From Benincasa hispida (Eukaryota > Streptophyta > Magnoliopsida > Cucurbitales > Cucurbitaceae), in the NCBI RefSeq assembly GCF_009727055.1, contig NC_052350.1, positions 39,694,757 through 39,758,756 of the forward strand: DNA of 64,000 nucleotides, read 5' to 3'. A program made the translations under genes and the position numbers. Under the pieces are notes generated by a model. It was not told the DNA's origin. It was given only the letters and a program-made list of their open reading frames with translations, and ran no database searches. Shown piece after piece: positions 35,572 to 46,830 of this stretch. Each line of letters opens with the position of its first letter. Positions within the stretch are counted from its first letter, which is position 1.

Positions 35572-35814
35572 CCTCGGGTATTCCCGTGAATTCCCGATAT
35601 GAATGATGTGGAAACAACTCCAGTACCCTTATAGTCCACCAAATATGCACATGTCGACATTATCCCACCAGACGTGTTGTAGGCACGCTAACAATTCTCG
35701 AGGGTACAATATTAATTTCCAATGCAAATCACAACAAGCATTATATCATGAATTAAATCAACCAATAAAATCCAAGAAAGCGCATTTCTCGATCATGCCA
35801 ATTTTTCAAACTTT

Positions 35815-35852
<38 letters not shown>

Positions 35853-37899
35853 GAACATAACAAAACAATAAAACCCATTCATAGTCCTCCTGTTTAATCC
35901 TTCAAGACTTTGCCTAGTATAACTTCTAGCCCGATTTCCTTGAATTTCACTTCTTTTAAAGAAATCCCAAATTAGTCCAAAAATTCCTCTAATAATTCTA
36001 TTTTAATCCAAAAATAACTACAAAAATAGAATAACTAGCTTACCCCCTTTAGAAATACCAAAATAGGCCTAACTTTCCCAAAATAGCCTTTGGAGGTTAT
36101 TTTGGCACCACAAGTGCTAGGCTGTAGGGTGGGCATGGATGCGCACAGTTGAGCGCTGTTGGGCGTCAGGCGTTGCACAAGGTGGGCAGGGACGTAGCAC
36201 TGGGCGTCGAGCCCGGTTGGGCATGCGCCTGGGCGATCGTGTGTGCAAGGTTGGCGGTGAAACGCACTCAAACGTGCGCGGAGTGTCTACGCACTGACGA
36301 TGAAGCGCGGACAAGGCTGAGCGATAGGCTGCTGGGCGCGTGCACGCAGACACAGACGTCGGGCGATGGAAGTTGCACTGTGTGTTGTGCGTCCGATTGG
36401 GCCTCCTGCCTTCCAATGTCGATTTCTCTTTTCTCAAAACTCCAACTCAAACGGCAACCCAGAAGTCATCATTTAACTCCCTTCTGGACACTCTCATTCT
36501 AAAATCACTCAAAAGGCACGAGTGAATTGTGAGAACTAAGCTCCCCAACCTGCCCTATTTATAGACGTCCAAAATTCCCCTCTGTTTTACATCTTCAGCT
36601 CCATTGCATGTTAAAGTGCACTTTCCTCAAGCTACCAATGCCTCCCCTTGCCATCTTTGCCCTAAAGTGGCTTCATCTTCTTTAGCCAATGCAAAGTCCC
36701 AACTTTGCATGCCCTCTCATGCCTCCACCTAGCCTTGGCTCAATCCTAACTCTCCCTCGGTTAGCCACATGTCTGGATGAGTTGCCAACTTAGCTTTTCT
36801 CTCCAAGACACAATTTGTCAATGCATACTCAACCAAATGATCGGATGCTCTCTTGATGCATGGTCTTGTCTAATGCTTGTCTCTTCCTTAACCCTCACTA
36901 GCCTCGAGTCCATCGCATATTCTCCCTTAGCCGCACTCTCCTTCCCCACGCACGACTCTCCCTTGGCACATAACCTCTTAGGCCAACACATCCCCATGCG
37001 TTCAACATCCATACTTAGGTTGTCACATGGTTCTTCGTCGCACACTCACAACCAACGCATGCACAACTCCTCGCCTAGGCCAACCTTGTCACATGCATCC
37101 ATGAGGCCTTCCCTAACCTCTCGATGACCTAGTCATCGCATGGCTTCAATGCATAGGCATTTCCTTGCCTCCTCATGCGATCAGCTAACCTTTACTTACC
37201 TTGGCCAACGCCTTGCCCTTACTCTCGTCCATCCACACCATGCATCGACCATGGTCTTGCCAAACACAACACCCCTTACTTGATGTCTTGGCCGCAAGCT
37301 TCACACCAATGCCTTTATCAACGCATAGCCATCCCATTACCTAGCCTAACAGCCTTGGCATCGCATAGTTTTGGCATCGCACAGTCTTATCAATGCATAA
37401 CTCACAACTGCACGCCTCACACTCGCCCAACGCCTTACCCTCAACCTCATGCAACACTTCACGTGTAACCATGCATTCACCCCCATGCTACACCTGGCCT
37501 GCTCTTGCACGTCTGCCAGGGCCTTTTCTGGCCGTATTCTTTTCAACTAGCGCCTGCCTAGTTCATCGTATGAGCAGCCTACTTACACCAAGCCTGGTCA
37601 GCGTCCTCATGTCATCACACAGCCACCACACGCTCACACCTTGCCTTGCCAAGTGCAACATCCCAATGCTTGGTGCTTAGTTTTGGTCGTGTGACTCTTA
37701 CTAATGCATAGTGCCTTTATGCGTTCAACACTTAGTCAAATTTTTGTCACCTAAAACCTCACTTAACCACAACTTAAGTTTTAGCTTTTAAGGTTCAATT
37801 TTCAACACTTAAGGCATTTTCCTCCTATTTTATTCCTCTACAAGCTTCCTTATTAACTAAGTTTTAACCTAATTCACTTAGGCAAAATTTAGGGTTTCA
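35572..37899 (-). other. U3/R part of the solo LTR, GC-rich and word-repetitive
   Basis: This is the larger piece of the split solo LTR. It is unusually GC-rich for the window, with recurring words such as 'ccttgcc', 'catgc' and 'ccaacgc' on the plus strand across 36600-37680. Open frames in this stretch (for example 36117-36502, 36777-37468) overlap on both strands and reflect base composition, not genes. An (AC)n(AT)n microsatellite lies at about 35817-35852. Confidence 0.6.
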
Positions 37900-39016
37900 T
37901 ATCTATTGTTCATTAAAGGGATCAGTGGTACTTAAGGAGTTAGATGTACTTATAAGGGCAAAACGATAATTTTGACTCAGTTGTACTTACGAGAAATTTG
38001 TGAAAGGTCATTGTACTATTGATTGGTTATATCTAATAGACAGAGACATATATCTGTAGTACGAAGAGTGCAACTATAGGTCTTTCGTTAGTTAACGGAT
38101 GGTGAATAGTTTAATTAATTATTCACGTACCGTTGGAGCTTCAAGTTACAAGTCCATGAGGTCCCCTTGAAAATTCAGTAGGAATTAATGAGAATCAGAT
38201 TTTGGATTAATTTGAATTATTCAAATTAATTGGGAGAATTAATTATATATGATATAATTGTTATAAGGTATTTGATACATTGCACTATAAAGTTTATCTG
38301 AGAGGAAATAAATATTAATTATGTGAATTGGGTTCATATTAATAAATTTAATATAAATGTGATTTGTATTAAATGACATTTGTTAGAGAGAAAAAACTAT
38401 AGGTTATATTGTATATGATACAATACTAAAAACTATATGTTTTATGTTATATATGATATAAAATATAGTTATGTATATATCTATAATAAATTAGTTATTA
38501 ATATATTTATAATATTTTAATTTATTAAAATTATTTTATTTTATTTTATTTTATTTTAAATTAACTTAAAGTGAGGGAAATAACTTCCCTCCCCTTCATT
38601 CTTTCCACATCACGTTGGTTGCTGGTTACCAACATGAGGCGATTCATCTTCTACGTAGATTATTCACAGTAGCACAGTGTGTGTTTTTTATGCATCATCT
38701 CTTTTCCTCCTTTCTCATTATTCAATCTCCCTTCCCTCACCAAATTCACCAGAGTACCACAAACTCCTGGATTCTCACCTGAGAAAACTGAGATCATCTT
38801 ATGGTCATGCCCTCTCTTGTTTTGGGATTTCGTTTGAAGAACATCTTCAAAGGAAGAGTTTTCTAAACCCTATTTGATTTTGGTTGTAACTACCATGTTG
38901 TATTTTTATATGTAAATGCATAATTCTTTCTTCCTCTGTCAAATTGTAATTTTATAAAAATTAGGGTTTGGGAAGATCCGCTTCCGCTCAAGGATCCCCT
39001 CACAAGGGTTCCTTCA
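37900..39016 (+). mobile_element. 3' LTR of the composite element, second part
   Basis: Resumes at 'tatctattgttcattaaagg' exactly where 29353 stopped and runs to the LTR end 'caagggttccttca' at 39016, followed by TSD gtatg. The splice-donor-like string is mutated here (tcttcaaaggaagag near 38845). The text is closest to the 5' LTR at 23755-25806, supporting them as the original LTR pair. Confidence 0.8.
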
Positions 39017-39150
39017 GTATGAATAGTACATTTGTATAATATATTTTCTTATATCCCAAACAATATATTCAACGTATTTACATTTTTTTAGTATATTTGT
39101 AAACATGCCAGACAATAAACCATGGTATATGTGATATATATTTTAAATTT

Positions 39151-40440
39151 TTTTTAGCCAACCTTAGACTCAACCCAACAAAAATAGAAAAAGTTCAATC
39201 CAACTCAATCCAAGAACAAAGCCAATCCAACCTAACCCTTATAGTTTGGATTGGGTAGTCCGGGTTGTTCGGGTTGTCGGGTTTTTTTGAATATCCCTAC
39301 GTGGCGGTTAGGCTGGGAGGTTTATGTAGCTTGGATTGAAGAAAACTATGTTTAGAGTGCTGGTTTTTTGAAGTTTTAGTTTAAGAAGCTTGTGCTTAGA
39401 GTGCAGACTTAGGAAGCCTGGGAATGAAGTGCGGATTTATAAATCCTGAGTTTGTGAAATATTTTCTTATATTTAATTAGTTGTTATATTTTAGATTAGT
39501 TCAAACTTGTCATTTTAATTACTTTAATATAGTTAAGTTTAAAATAAACTAAAAAATCTAGAAGAATATTTGTTTTTTTTTAAAAAAAAAGTTTGAAATA
39601 GAGATATGACTAAATTTATTGTTTTAATAACTTGGTATTTTGATTTTACTAGGTTTTGAGATAAAACTTCATAGACTTTTATCACTTTAACTAATTTGAA
39701 AATGATCAATTTTTTTTATCGTAATATGCTAAGCTCAAATTGACATAAACTAGGATTTCAGTCTTAAATTCAATTATTGAAAAGTTATAAAAATTTTTTA
39801 TCAAATTGTATTTGATGAATAAAAAAATAATAAAGTTTGAGTTTTAATTTTTATTTGGTGCTAGGTTATTACCAACATTTTAATCCTTTACGTTTAAAAA
39901 ATAATTCCAATTCTTCGATATATTTAAATTGACTAACGAATAAAAAATGAAAATGTTAAATTAAATTAGGACTTTCTATACATATACCTAAATAAATATA
40001 CCAAATTATACAATTCTAGTTTAATAAGCTACTATTTTACACAAAAATATGGTCCAATTTACTTTTTTTCTAGCTCTCAACATGTAAGTGAAGTTTCTTG
40101 TAGTTTTAAACTTTCCAAAATAGTTTTCTTTTCAGAACCTATACAAATAAGGAAAATACCTCTAAAAATCCAAAAACTATTGCCCTCATAAATACAAGCA
40201 AGAACTGACGAGAAGCTTTGAAGGAGAAAACAAGGTATATTTGATATATATAACACTATATATTTGAATTTTTTGTAAATAATTCAGTATATATTTGATA
40301 AGTTGTATGAACAACACAATTTGTATAATATATTGTCTTATATCCCAAACAATATATTCAACGTATATTTACATCTTTTTAGTATATTTGTAAACATGCC
40401 AAAAAATAAACTGTGATATATGCGATGTATATTTACATTT
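39151..40440. repeat. Tandem duplication unit B with empty target site
   Basis: Repeats unit A from 'tagccaaccttagactc' onward. At 40300-40325 it reads 'gataagttgtatgaacaac', the uninterrupted counterpart of the site where the composite element landed in unit A, with a single gtatg. It ends with 'gcgatgtatatttac' near 40440. Non-coding. Confidence 0.85.
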
Positions 40441-40858
40441 TTCACTATATTATCAGTATATTCGGTATATACTTGAGATCTCAATAGATAGGTGATCGAT
40501 TTTCAATTAAGAAAAATAGAAAATAAATGAAATATCCTAAAATGAAAGAAACATTAATTTTAAACAAAGAAGAGAATAGAGAGAATTCGAAAAGATAATC
40601 TAATAATAAGAGTTAAAAAAAAACTCCAAAAGAAAAAATAATCAGAAGAAAAAGAAAATGTATTTAAAAAATATTATTGTAATTAATCTAAGGGGCTCTT
40701 TGGAAAGATTTAGAAAAGAAAATGTTCGCCAGAGTTGGCAGCTGGAGGCTGGCCGGCGAAGATCAGAGTTGGCCAGTGGCGGTCACTAGAGGTGGTATCT
40801 GGAAATTGGTTGGCGAACTTCCTAGATTAAATTAGAAAGAAAAAAAAGTAACTCATGG
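40441..40858. other. Unassigned spacer with short GC-rich patch
   Basis: AT-rich except for a 'ggccggcgaag'-type patch at 40730-40820, similar in wording to 56045-56160. No gene. Confidence 0.3.
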
Positions 40859-40866
40859 GTTTGAAT

Positions 40867-42206
40867 TAGGGATGGTTGAATTCCTCGTGGGGTGGGGTCC
40901 CCATGGGTCCCCGATTTGACTGGATATAGAGGTCAAATCGGGGATTTAATCGGGTCCTCGGTCGGGGTCCCCACTCCGTCCTCAACCCCGAACTCGTCCC
41001 GATTACTTATTTGTTATTACTTTTATGATATATTTATGTATATAATAGTTATTTATTATATTATTTATAATATATGTGTGTGTTAAGCTACTGTATGTAT
41101 CCAAAAAAGATAATAATAACCTATGGAGTACAGATATTTCATGTTAGGCAAAGAATCAGTATCAGATACGTATCGGATATCGATACTTCTAGATACTTTC
41201 CAGATACGTATCTAACACGCGATTTTACGTATTTATTTCTACGCATACTTTCTTTTAAAGAAAAAAGACAAGCAATTCATCTAAACTTTCCCAATCTAAA
41301 ACTAGGCAACCTATTTAAAAAGCTCACTACTCGAGTCTAAAACTAAGAGGAAAAAAAATAACAGAACAAACCCTAGACTAGAATCATTTAATCTTCATCT
41401 TCACATTTGAGTCCCCACAAAATCCACCAAAATATAAACCATTTGGATATCTTCAACAATTCAATGAAGAAGTTTTTCGTTCATTTTCATACTTCTCCCT
41501 CTAATCTTCTTCTTCTTCTTTGTAATATGTGTTATTTTTCTATTGCATTTTATTAACTATTGTACTTCAACATCTTAGATGTTTGTTTTTATCCTAGATT
41601 TTTTTAAAGAAAAAAATGTATCTTCAACGTATCAGTATCTTCTTTTTTAGATATATATATATATTAAAAAAATATTTAAAAAAAATGACGCATCCTTAGA
41701 CATATCCGTATCTTGGTTCTTTAGAATTTGACGAATCGTCGTACCCGATCGTATTCGTATCGTGTAGTTGTATTTGTATCTGTGCTTCATAGATAATAAC
41801 TACTGTGTGTATATATATAATAGTGTTAGTTTTCTTTTAAATTTTAATTCATAATATTATAAATTTATATTTTTATTCAATTTACAACATGAAATGCTAT
41901 AATCTTTTCTTTTAAATTATACATTTAGATTAATGAAACAATAATAATACTACCTTCCATCCTAAAATTTTTACCATTTCAATATAAATACCAAATTATA
42001 ATTAATTTTTAAATACAAATAATTAAAATAAAAAATAAAAATGGGGATTTTTCCCCACGAGGACCCGTTCCCCAAACAAGGATTCTTTGATTCCGACCCC
42101 AACTCCCTAAAATGTGGAATGGGACGGGGACCGGGATGAGAATTCCTTGTAGGAATGGGGATGGGGAATGCATCATCGGCCCCACCCCGCCCCATTGTCA
42201 TCCCTA
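40867..42206. mobile_element. hAT-like inverted-repeat element with 8-bp TSD
   Basis: Flanked exactly by gtttgaat (40859-40866 and 42207-42214). Ends are inverted: left tagggatggttgaattcc, then cgtggggtggggtcc; right reverse complement tagggatgacaatggggcgg then ggtggggcc. An 8-bp TSD with TAGGG-type ends fits hAT-derived MITEs. The 1340-bp length includes a second inserted element (41121-41792); about 660 bp is its own. No transposase. Confidence 0.88.
41121..41792. mobile_element. Second 8-bp-TSD element nested in the first
   Basis: Flanked exactly by ataataac (41113-41120 and 41793-41800). Terminal inverted repeats ctatggagtacagata and ctatgaagcacagata differ at two of 16 positions. Subterminal sequence on both sides is built on 'gatacgtatcggatac'-type words. 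Non-coding, 672 bp. Confidence 0.88.
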
Positions 42207-42214
42207 GTTTGAAT

Positions 42215-43560
42215 AGTGTTTACTATTTAAACCCATTGGAAAATGATGTAGGAAGCCAAGACTTCCTAGATCCTTGCTCCCCAAACAAAAATTTGGGTTA
42301 GGATGCATAACCTATCTAATTGCAACCCTTGAAACAAACATCTCCTAGTATTTTTAATTGGGATGATTGAAAACTAAGGGCATAGACTTCTTTTATAGAT
42401 TTGGAGCTCATCCCCATTCGTCAATTTAATCGACATGGGATTCTTCAATTCCAATGACTTACCAAAATCACAAGAGAAAATGTATTTGAAACTTAATCAA
42501 ATTAAAAGGGTTAATTTCAGTTTTCTTACTGAAATTAACAAATATATATATATATATATATATATAAAGGCCTCCATAAAGCTCCTATTAAGTAAGAGTT
42601 TTGATTACATGGTTTGTTAACTTTTGAGTAGTAGTTTAAAAGAGTTAGCTAGGTTCACATGTCCTTTGGATCCCTCATGGCTTCTAACTTTTAAGATATT
42701 TTATTTTAATATATCTTTTTTTTAAAAAAAAACTTTAATCCTTAAACTTTCAAACGATCTATCTAATAGGTCACTGTTTTTTTAGTACACTAGAGCAACA
42801 TCAAATCCAAAAAAAGAGCAAAATCAATCCATGGAAGGTGATCATCAAACCACACAATCGAAATTGAAAATTACCAACATGAGAAGTGTTAACTAGTGCA
42901 CAACATAATTATTCATTTAGTTGGTCTAGAGAAAACCATGAACAGAACCATAGATATAAAGATCTTGAATAGTATCAACGAAAGTTTGAATCTCCTTCGT
43001 ATATCTAATATTCTCAATTAATTAAATTTTTAGATTTTAAAAATTGTCCTAGTATATTGTCTCTAAACTTACAATTTTATATTTAATAAGGAACCTACTT
43101 TCAAAAAATATCAATAATTAGTTCCATGAACTTTCTTTTTTTTTGCCTACTAAGTCCTTATTCAATTTTGAGACCTCTACAACCTTTTTTTTTTAATTCA
43201 CGACACCTATTAGACAAAAAATGAGATTTTAATATATTTAAGTTTTATGTCTTGTGCATTCGCTAGTTAAAAAAATATGGAATATGCCAAATATCTATTC
43301 AAACATAAAATCCAAAATTTAGGTATCTACATTGTATTTTAAAAATTCAAAGATTTATTAGATAATAAATTTAAATTGAGTGATATATTAGATATTTTTT
43401 AAAATTTAAAGACCTATTAGAAATAACGAAAGTTCATATACTTATACTATAACCAAAAAATTATTTAATCCGTGACTCAACCCTTCATGTTTACACTACG
43501 ATTTTTCAATTTAGAGTGATATCTATAATATGTACTACTCTAAAATAGTAATGAAAATTT
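42215..43560. other. Intergenic sequence downstream of LRP1
   Basis: AT-rich, no recognisable gene. A (TA)n tract lies at 42541-42566. Confidence 0.4.
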
Positions 43561-43589
43561 TTCTTTCAAATCTGTATGTATTCGCATAT

Positions 43590-43700
43590 ATTGATATTTA
43601 GGTCAAAATAAGCATATATCAACAATAATTGACATGTCCTCCTCTGATGTCGAAGGTTCAAATCTTCTTATGTTAGATCATTTATGGTATATAAAAAACA
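43590..43700 (+). repeat. tRNA-derived SINE remnant
   Basis: A B-box-like 'gaaggttcaaatcttc' follows 'aattgacatgtcctcctctg', in the arrangement of plant tRNA-derived SINE heads. Only the head is preserved. A similar text occurs at 56391-56480 and, more weakly, at 44576-44645 ('gtggttcgaatcccc'). Confidence 0.45.
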
Positions 43701-43899
43701 CACATATATATATATTGAGGTTGGCTATTAGGTTAGATTATTGAAAGTTTATAAATATTAATAGATTATATTTATATTTGTAAGTAATATAAATATACAA
43801 ATAAAAATAAACCATAAGTAGAGGCTCCTATCTCTTATTTTTCCACTAAATAAATTCAAAAGCTATAACCCAACATTGAAAATGTTTAAATAATATGGA

Positions 43900-44985
43900 T
43901 CAATTTATGGGATTACCATAGCCGGAACCCCCAGCCAGTGCCCCGCCGCGGGCGGCGGAGCTGCCATAAACGTCGGCAGGATCAATGACCGGCGACGATG
44001 TAGAACCGCCATCTCCGAGATGCAAATTCGACAACGTCGGAAACCCATCTCTAGCTTCCACTCCATGGTCGTATAAATAGCCTTTAAAAATATGGCCGCC
44101 GATCTTCACGATGGCTTGATATGCATATTCATTCCCTCCGCCGCTGCTGCCGCCCTCCACCGCCGTCACCCGGACGCACTTGAACACCGCCGGCGCTCGT
44201 ATTTGTTCCGGCAGCTTCTTTGCCTTTTTACAACTCATGTCGGCCGCTGCATTGTTGCTTAAAGTTAACACAAAACAACACAAAAAAAATGAAAAATATT
44301 TCCCATCATATTCTTTGGAATAAATTCAAAGAATAAAGGTCTAATCGTAAGTTTGGTTGTCTAAAAAGTTCTTTATTATTTTGTGTAATAAAGTCACAAA
44401 CTTTTATGAAGGTTTAGGTTTCTTATTATTATTATTTATTTGGACTATGTTTTAAATTTAGAAATTTATTTTTAAGTTGAGAGACATTATTATTATAGGA
44501 AGCTTTAAAACTTCATCCATCTAATTCAAGATATATTAAATTAATTATTTGCATAATAAAAAAATGATATAAAGGCAAAGAAAACATAGTTTAATCTGTA
44601 TGTGTTAATGTTCATAAAATCTGTGGTTCGAATCCCCATATATATAATTTAGAACTAATCACTTTATTCTATTTCAATAAAAAATCTCAATTATTCCATA
44701 AAGTCTGGATGTCTGTTTGTTATTATCATTTTTCATCTTAATACTCATCCATGCTTTCTTTGATAAATCTTGAAAAATTCAAAATATGTGTCGTTCATTC
44801 ATTGAAAAAAAGATTAAAAAAACATTTGATAACTATGTAAGCTTAGAACAATTTATAGTTAAAAAAATTATAAAGATCATTTTATATTAAAAAAAAATTA
44901 AACAAAGTTGGGGAACTAAAAAAATATATTTTTAAGACAATTTAGCTATGTACATGATCTTTTTAAAAAGATGAAAACAGAAATT

Positions 44986-45027
<42 letters not shown>

Positions 45028-45904
45028 TAATGTTCAAAAATCATAATCCAAAATTATTACTAAATGAAGAATTAATAATCAAAATCGAAATATTTATAAA
45101 AAGAAAAATAATTATGAGTTTCCTTCACATGCAACTCATTCAATTGTTCAACAACAGTTTCTTAGTGAATTCTTCTTTTTTTTCCTCATATATTATTTAA
45201 TCTTTTTTACGATGTGATTGAGAAACGAAAAAAAAAGATGCAACTTGAAATCCATTGTTTTTATGAAAAAAGATATTAAAATATTAAAATAAAATAAAAG
45301 AAACAAAAATGAGATCGAGTTGACCTGAGGAAGCGTCAAAGCTTGGTGTTGGAGTGTTTGAAGTGGAAGTATGGGAATTGGTTGTCGTCTGTGACGCAAT
45401 CAGCCTCGGCTTCTTCCCGCCGGAGGTAGACCCCGATGAAGTCCCGCCGGCCGCCACATCTGAGGCGGCGCTCAGCATCTGACGTTCTCTTCGCCGAGCT
45501 GCCGGAACCCACGTGCTCTTCACGTGAGTAGAACAGTCAAATCCACGGCTTTTACAGCAGCTCCGGCACCGCCGGTGGCTGCAATCTTTCTTTGCTTGGT
45601 TCCCACAGTCATGGCAAGTTCCGGCACCGGAATTCAAACTCGACCCACCTCCCAAAATCCCAAACCCATCCAAATTATTCCCATTGAATTGAACCCCACC
45701 GCCACCGCCGCCGCCGTCGCCGCCGCCACGGCTGATCATTAAATTAGCTTCTTCAATTCCTACACTCGACGGCGCAAGGCCGGTAAGGAGAGGCAAAACG
45801 CTAACGCCGACTCCAAAACCCGAGGCCATGAGACCCACCATGTCCGTCGGCGGCGCCGCCGTGTGGCCATAACCAATAGCAAGGGGCCTGGATGAGGGCC
45901 ACAT
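43900..45904 (-). CDS. LRP1: LRP1-like SHI/STY family zinc-finger transcription factor (two exons)
   Basis: Exon 1 is 45904-45325, the intron 45324-44247 (GT...AG), exon 2 44246-43900 including TGA, giving 308 residues. The start [13 protein letters not shown] resembles LRP1 orthologs as I recall them. Then come '[12 protein letters not shown]', a Gly-rich linker, and a zinc finger at residues 97-127 with exact spacing C-x2-C-x7-C-x-H-x2-C-x2-C-x7-C-x2-H, followed by [15 protein letters not shown]. Exon 2 gives '[17 protein letters not shown]' and the IGGH domain ([14 protein letters not shown], 242-255), then an acidic/Ser-rich tail ending GNPIN. The family are nuclear DNA-binding proteins, known in Arabidopsis to activate auxin-biosynthesis genes; LRP1 acts in early lateral root primordia. 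The only convincing host gene here. The junction is predicted from frame and splice sites. Start choice is discussed under the 5' leader. Confidence 0.93.
44247..45324 (-). other. LRP1 intron with SINE head and (TA)17
   Basis: 1078 bases. Donor cag|gtcaac, acceptor aatgcag|cggcc; the phase (one base of exon 1 plus two of exon 2) keeps the frame. An alternative acceptor 11 bases upstream would give an early stop. It contains a tRNA-like B box at 44620-44634 and a perfect TA run at 44991-45025. A single intron between zinc finger and IGGH domain is the usual layout of the family. Confidence 0.85.
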
Positions 45905-46230
45905 CCTGGTGGTGGATGGAACGGCGGCGGCAGAATTGAAACCGAGGGAGAGTTCATCGGCGACGATGGCGGAGGGAGGAGCCACCCAATCGGCGAAGGC
46001 ACCGGAATCGGAAGGAAGACGGCGTGCGGCAGCCACAGCTGGTGAATCTCCGGCGAAGAAGAAGAAAAACCCTAAATTGAATTGTTTTTTAAAAAAAAAA
46101 AAATCTAAATTGAATTTGAGATTACTGATGAAGCAACATGGATCTATGAATGTTTTTTTTTTTTTTTTTGAATTTAAAGAGAGAAAAGGAAAATTGAGAA
46201 TTGAGAACTGAGAGAATTAGGATGTTTTGG
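45905..46230 (-). promoter_or_regulatory. LRP1 5' leader with uORF and ATG-less open frame
   Basis: The frame of exon 1 remains open upstream for 104 codons to a TAA at 46219-46217, yet has no ATG. Its inner part (to 46036) is GC-rich and reads like protein ('[20 protein letters not shown]'). The nearest in-frame ATG is 45904. A separate short uORF (ATG at 46139, TAA at 46122, five codons) precedes it. The leader is pyrimidine-rich (cttttctctcttt). No clear TATA box was found upstream. Confidence 0.55.
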
Positions 46231-46444
46231 CTGTGAATGAATTTGAAGAAACACTAAAAAGTGCTTTTGTAGTTTTCACAGTATCAGCAGCCATTAATGT
46301 CATCGCCAACTTTTTCTTTTTTTCTATTCTTTTTTTTTTCTTTTTTACCTTTTTCTTTCTCTCTCTGAAAAAAAATCTTGTCTCAATCTCACTTGTACAC
46401 AATTGTACTCTTCTATACACCTTCGTATTTTTTTTATTTTTTTA

Positions 46445-46800
46445 TTAGAATACTAATTTAGTCTTTATACTAAAAAAATTGGTTGAATCTCAATTTTCAT
46501 ACTTCCAATAAATCTTAAATTTAGTTATATGGCTAGTTTGTTGTTATTTTAAAATTAAAAAAATGTTATCTATTAGCATTTTTAGTGTATGATTTTTAAA
46601 ACATAATCACATATTGTATTTCCTTGCCTGAAATGTATTGTTATTATTTACCAATTTCGGTAAAAAAATAACTTTGAGAGTCTAATTTAAGATGTATTGA
46701 AAGTATAAGGACTAAAATTAGATAATTTGAAAGTATAGAGACTAAAATTGAACAAGTTTCAAAATATAGGAACTAAAATAGTATTTTAACCTAATTTTTT
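46445..46800. mobile_element. Inverted-repeat MITE upstream of LRP1
   Basis: Left end 'aatactaatttagtcttta' and the reverse complement of the right end 'aatactattttagttccta' match, followed by related text (ttcaattttagtctctatac). A common plant foldback type. The pair of arms is loosely conserved and the TSD is unclear. Confidence 0.55.
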
Positions 46801-46830
46801 TTAAGAATATGTGGGTCAAATATTTTTATG

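Larger units (their letters stand above)
29354..37899 (-). mobile_element. Solo LTR of a gypsy-like family, disrupted by a copia element
   Basis: On the minus strand the LTR starts TGAAACCCTAAATTTTGCC at 37899 and ends CGGGAATGGGTGTGACA at 29354. Removing the copia insertion and its TSD copy leaves about 2.8 kb. A promoter-like ctataaatagggcagg lies near 36565-36549 (minus), far from the LTR start, giving a long U3. No partner LTR or interior is visible. The direct repeat atctat touches the left end and lies one base from the right end (37901-37906), approximating a TSD. Confidence 0.7.
23750..39021 (+). mobile_element. Composite LTR element flanked by 5-bp TSD gtatg
   Basis: The direct repeat gtatg lies at 23750-23754 and 39017-39021, just outside an LTR beginning at 23755 (TATTAGGGTTGG; relatives start TGTTGAGGTTGG) and an LTR end ...GGTTCCTTCA at 39016. 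Inside are the 5' LTR, tRNA-Met primer site, a short non-coding interior, a purine tract, a second LTR-like block and a truncated 3' LTR. The last is split by a younger solo LTR. No gag-pol of its own is visible, so it is non-autonomous. Confidence 0.8.

Noticed and set aside
36117..37680. Several overlapping open frames of 60-117 codons on both strands
   Set aside because: They sit in a GC-rich LTR with repeated words; frames overlap on both strands and have no domain, so base composition explains them.
45524..46211. Plus-strand open frames opposite LRP1 exon 1
   Set aside because: GC-rich antisense shadows of the LRP1 coding region without any domain.
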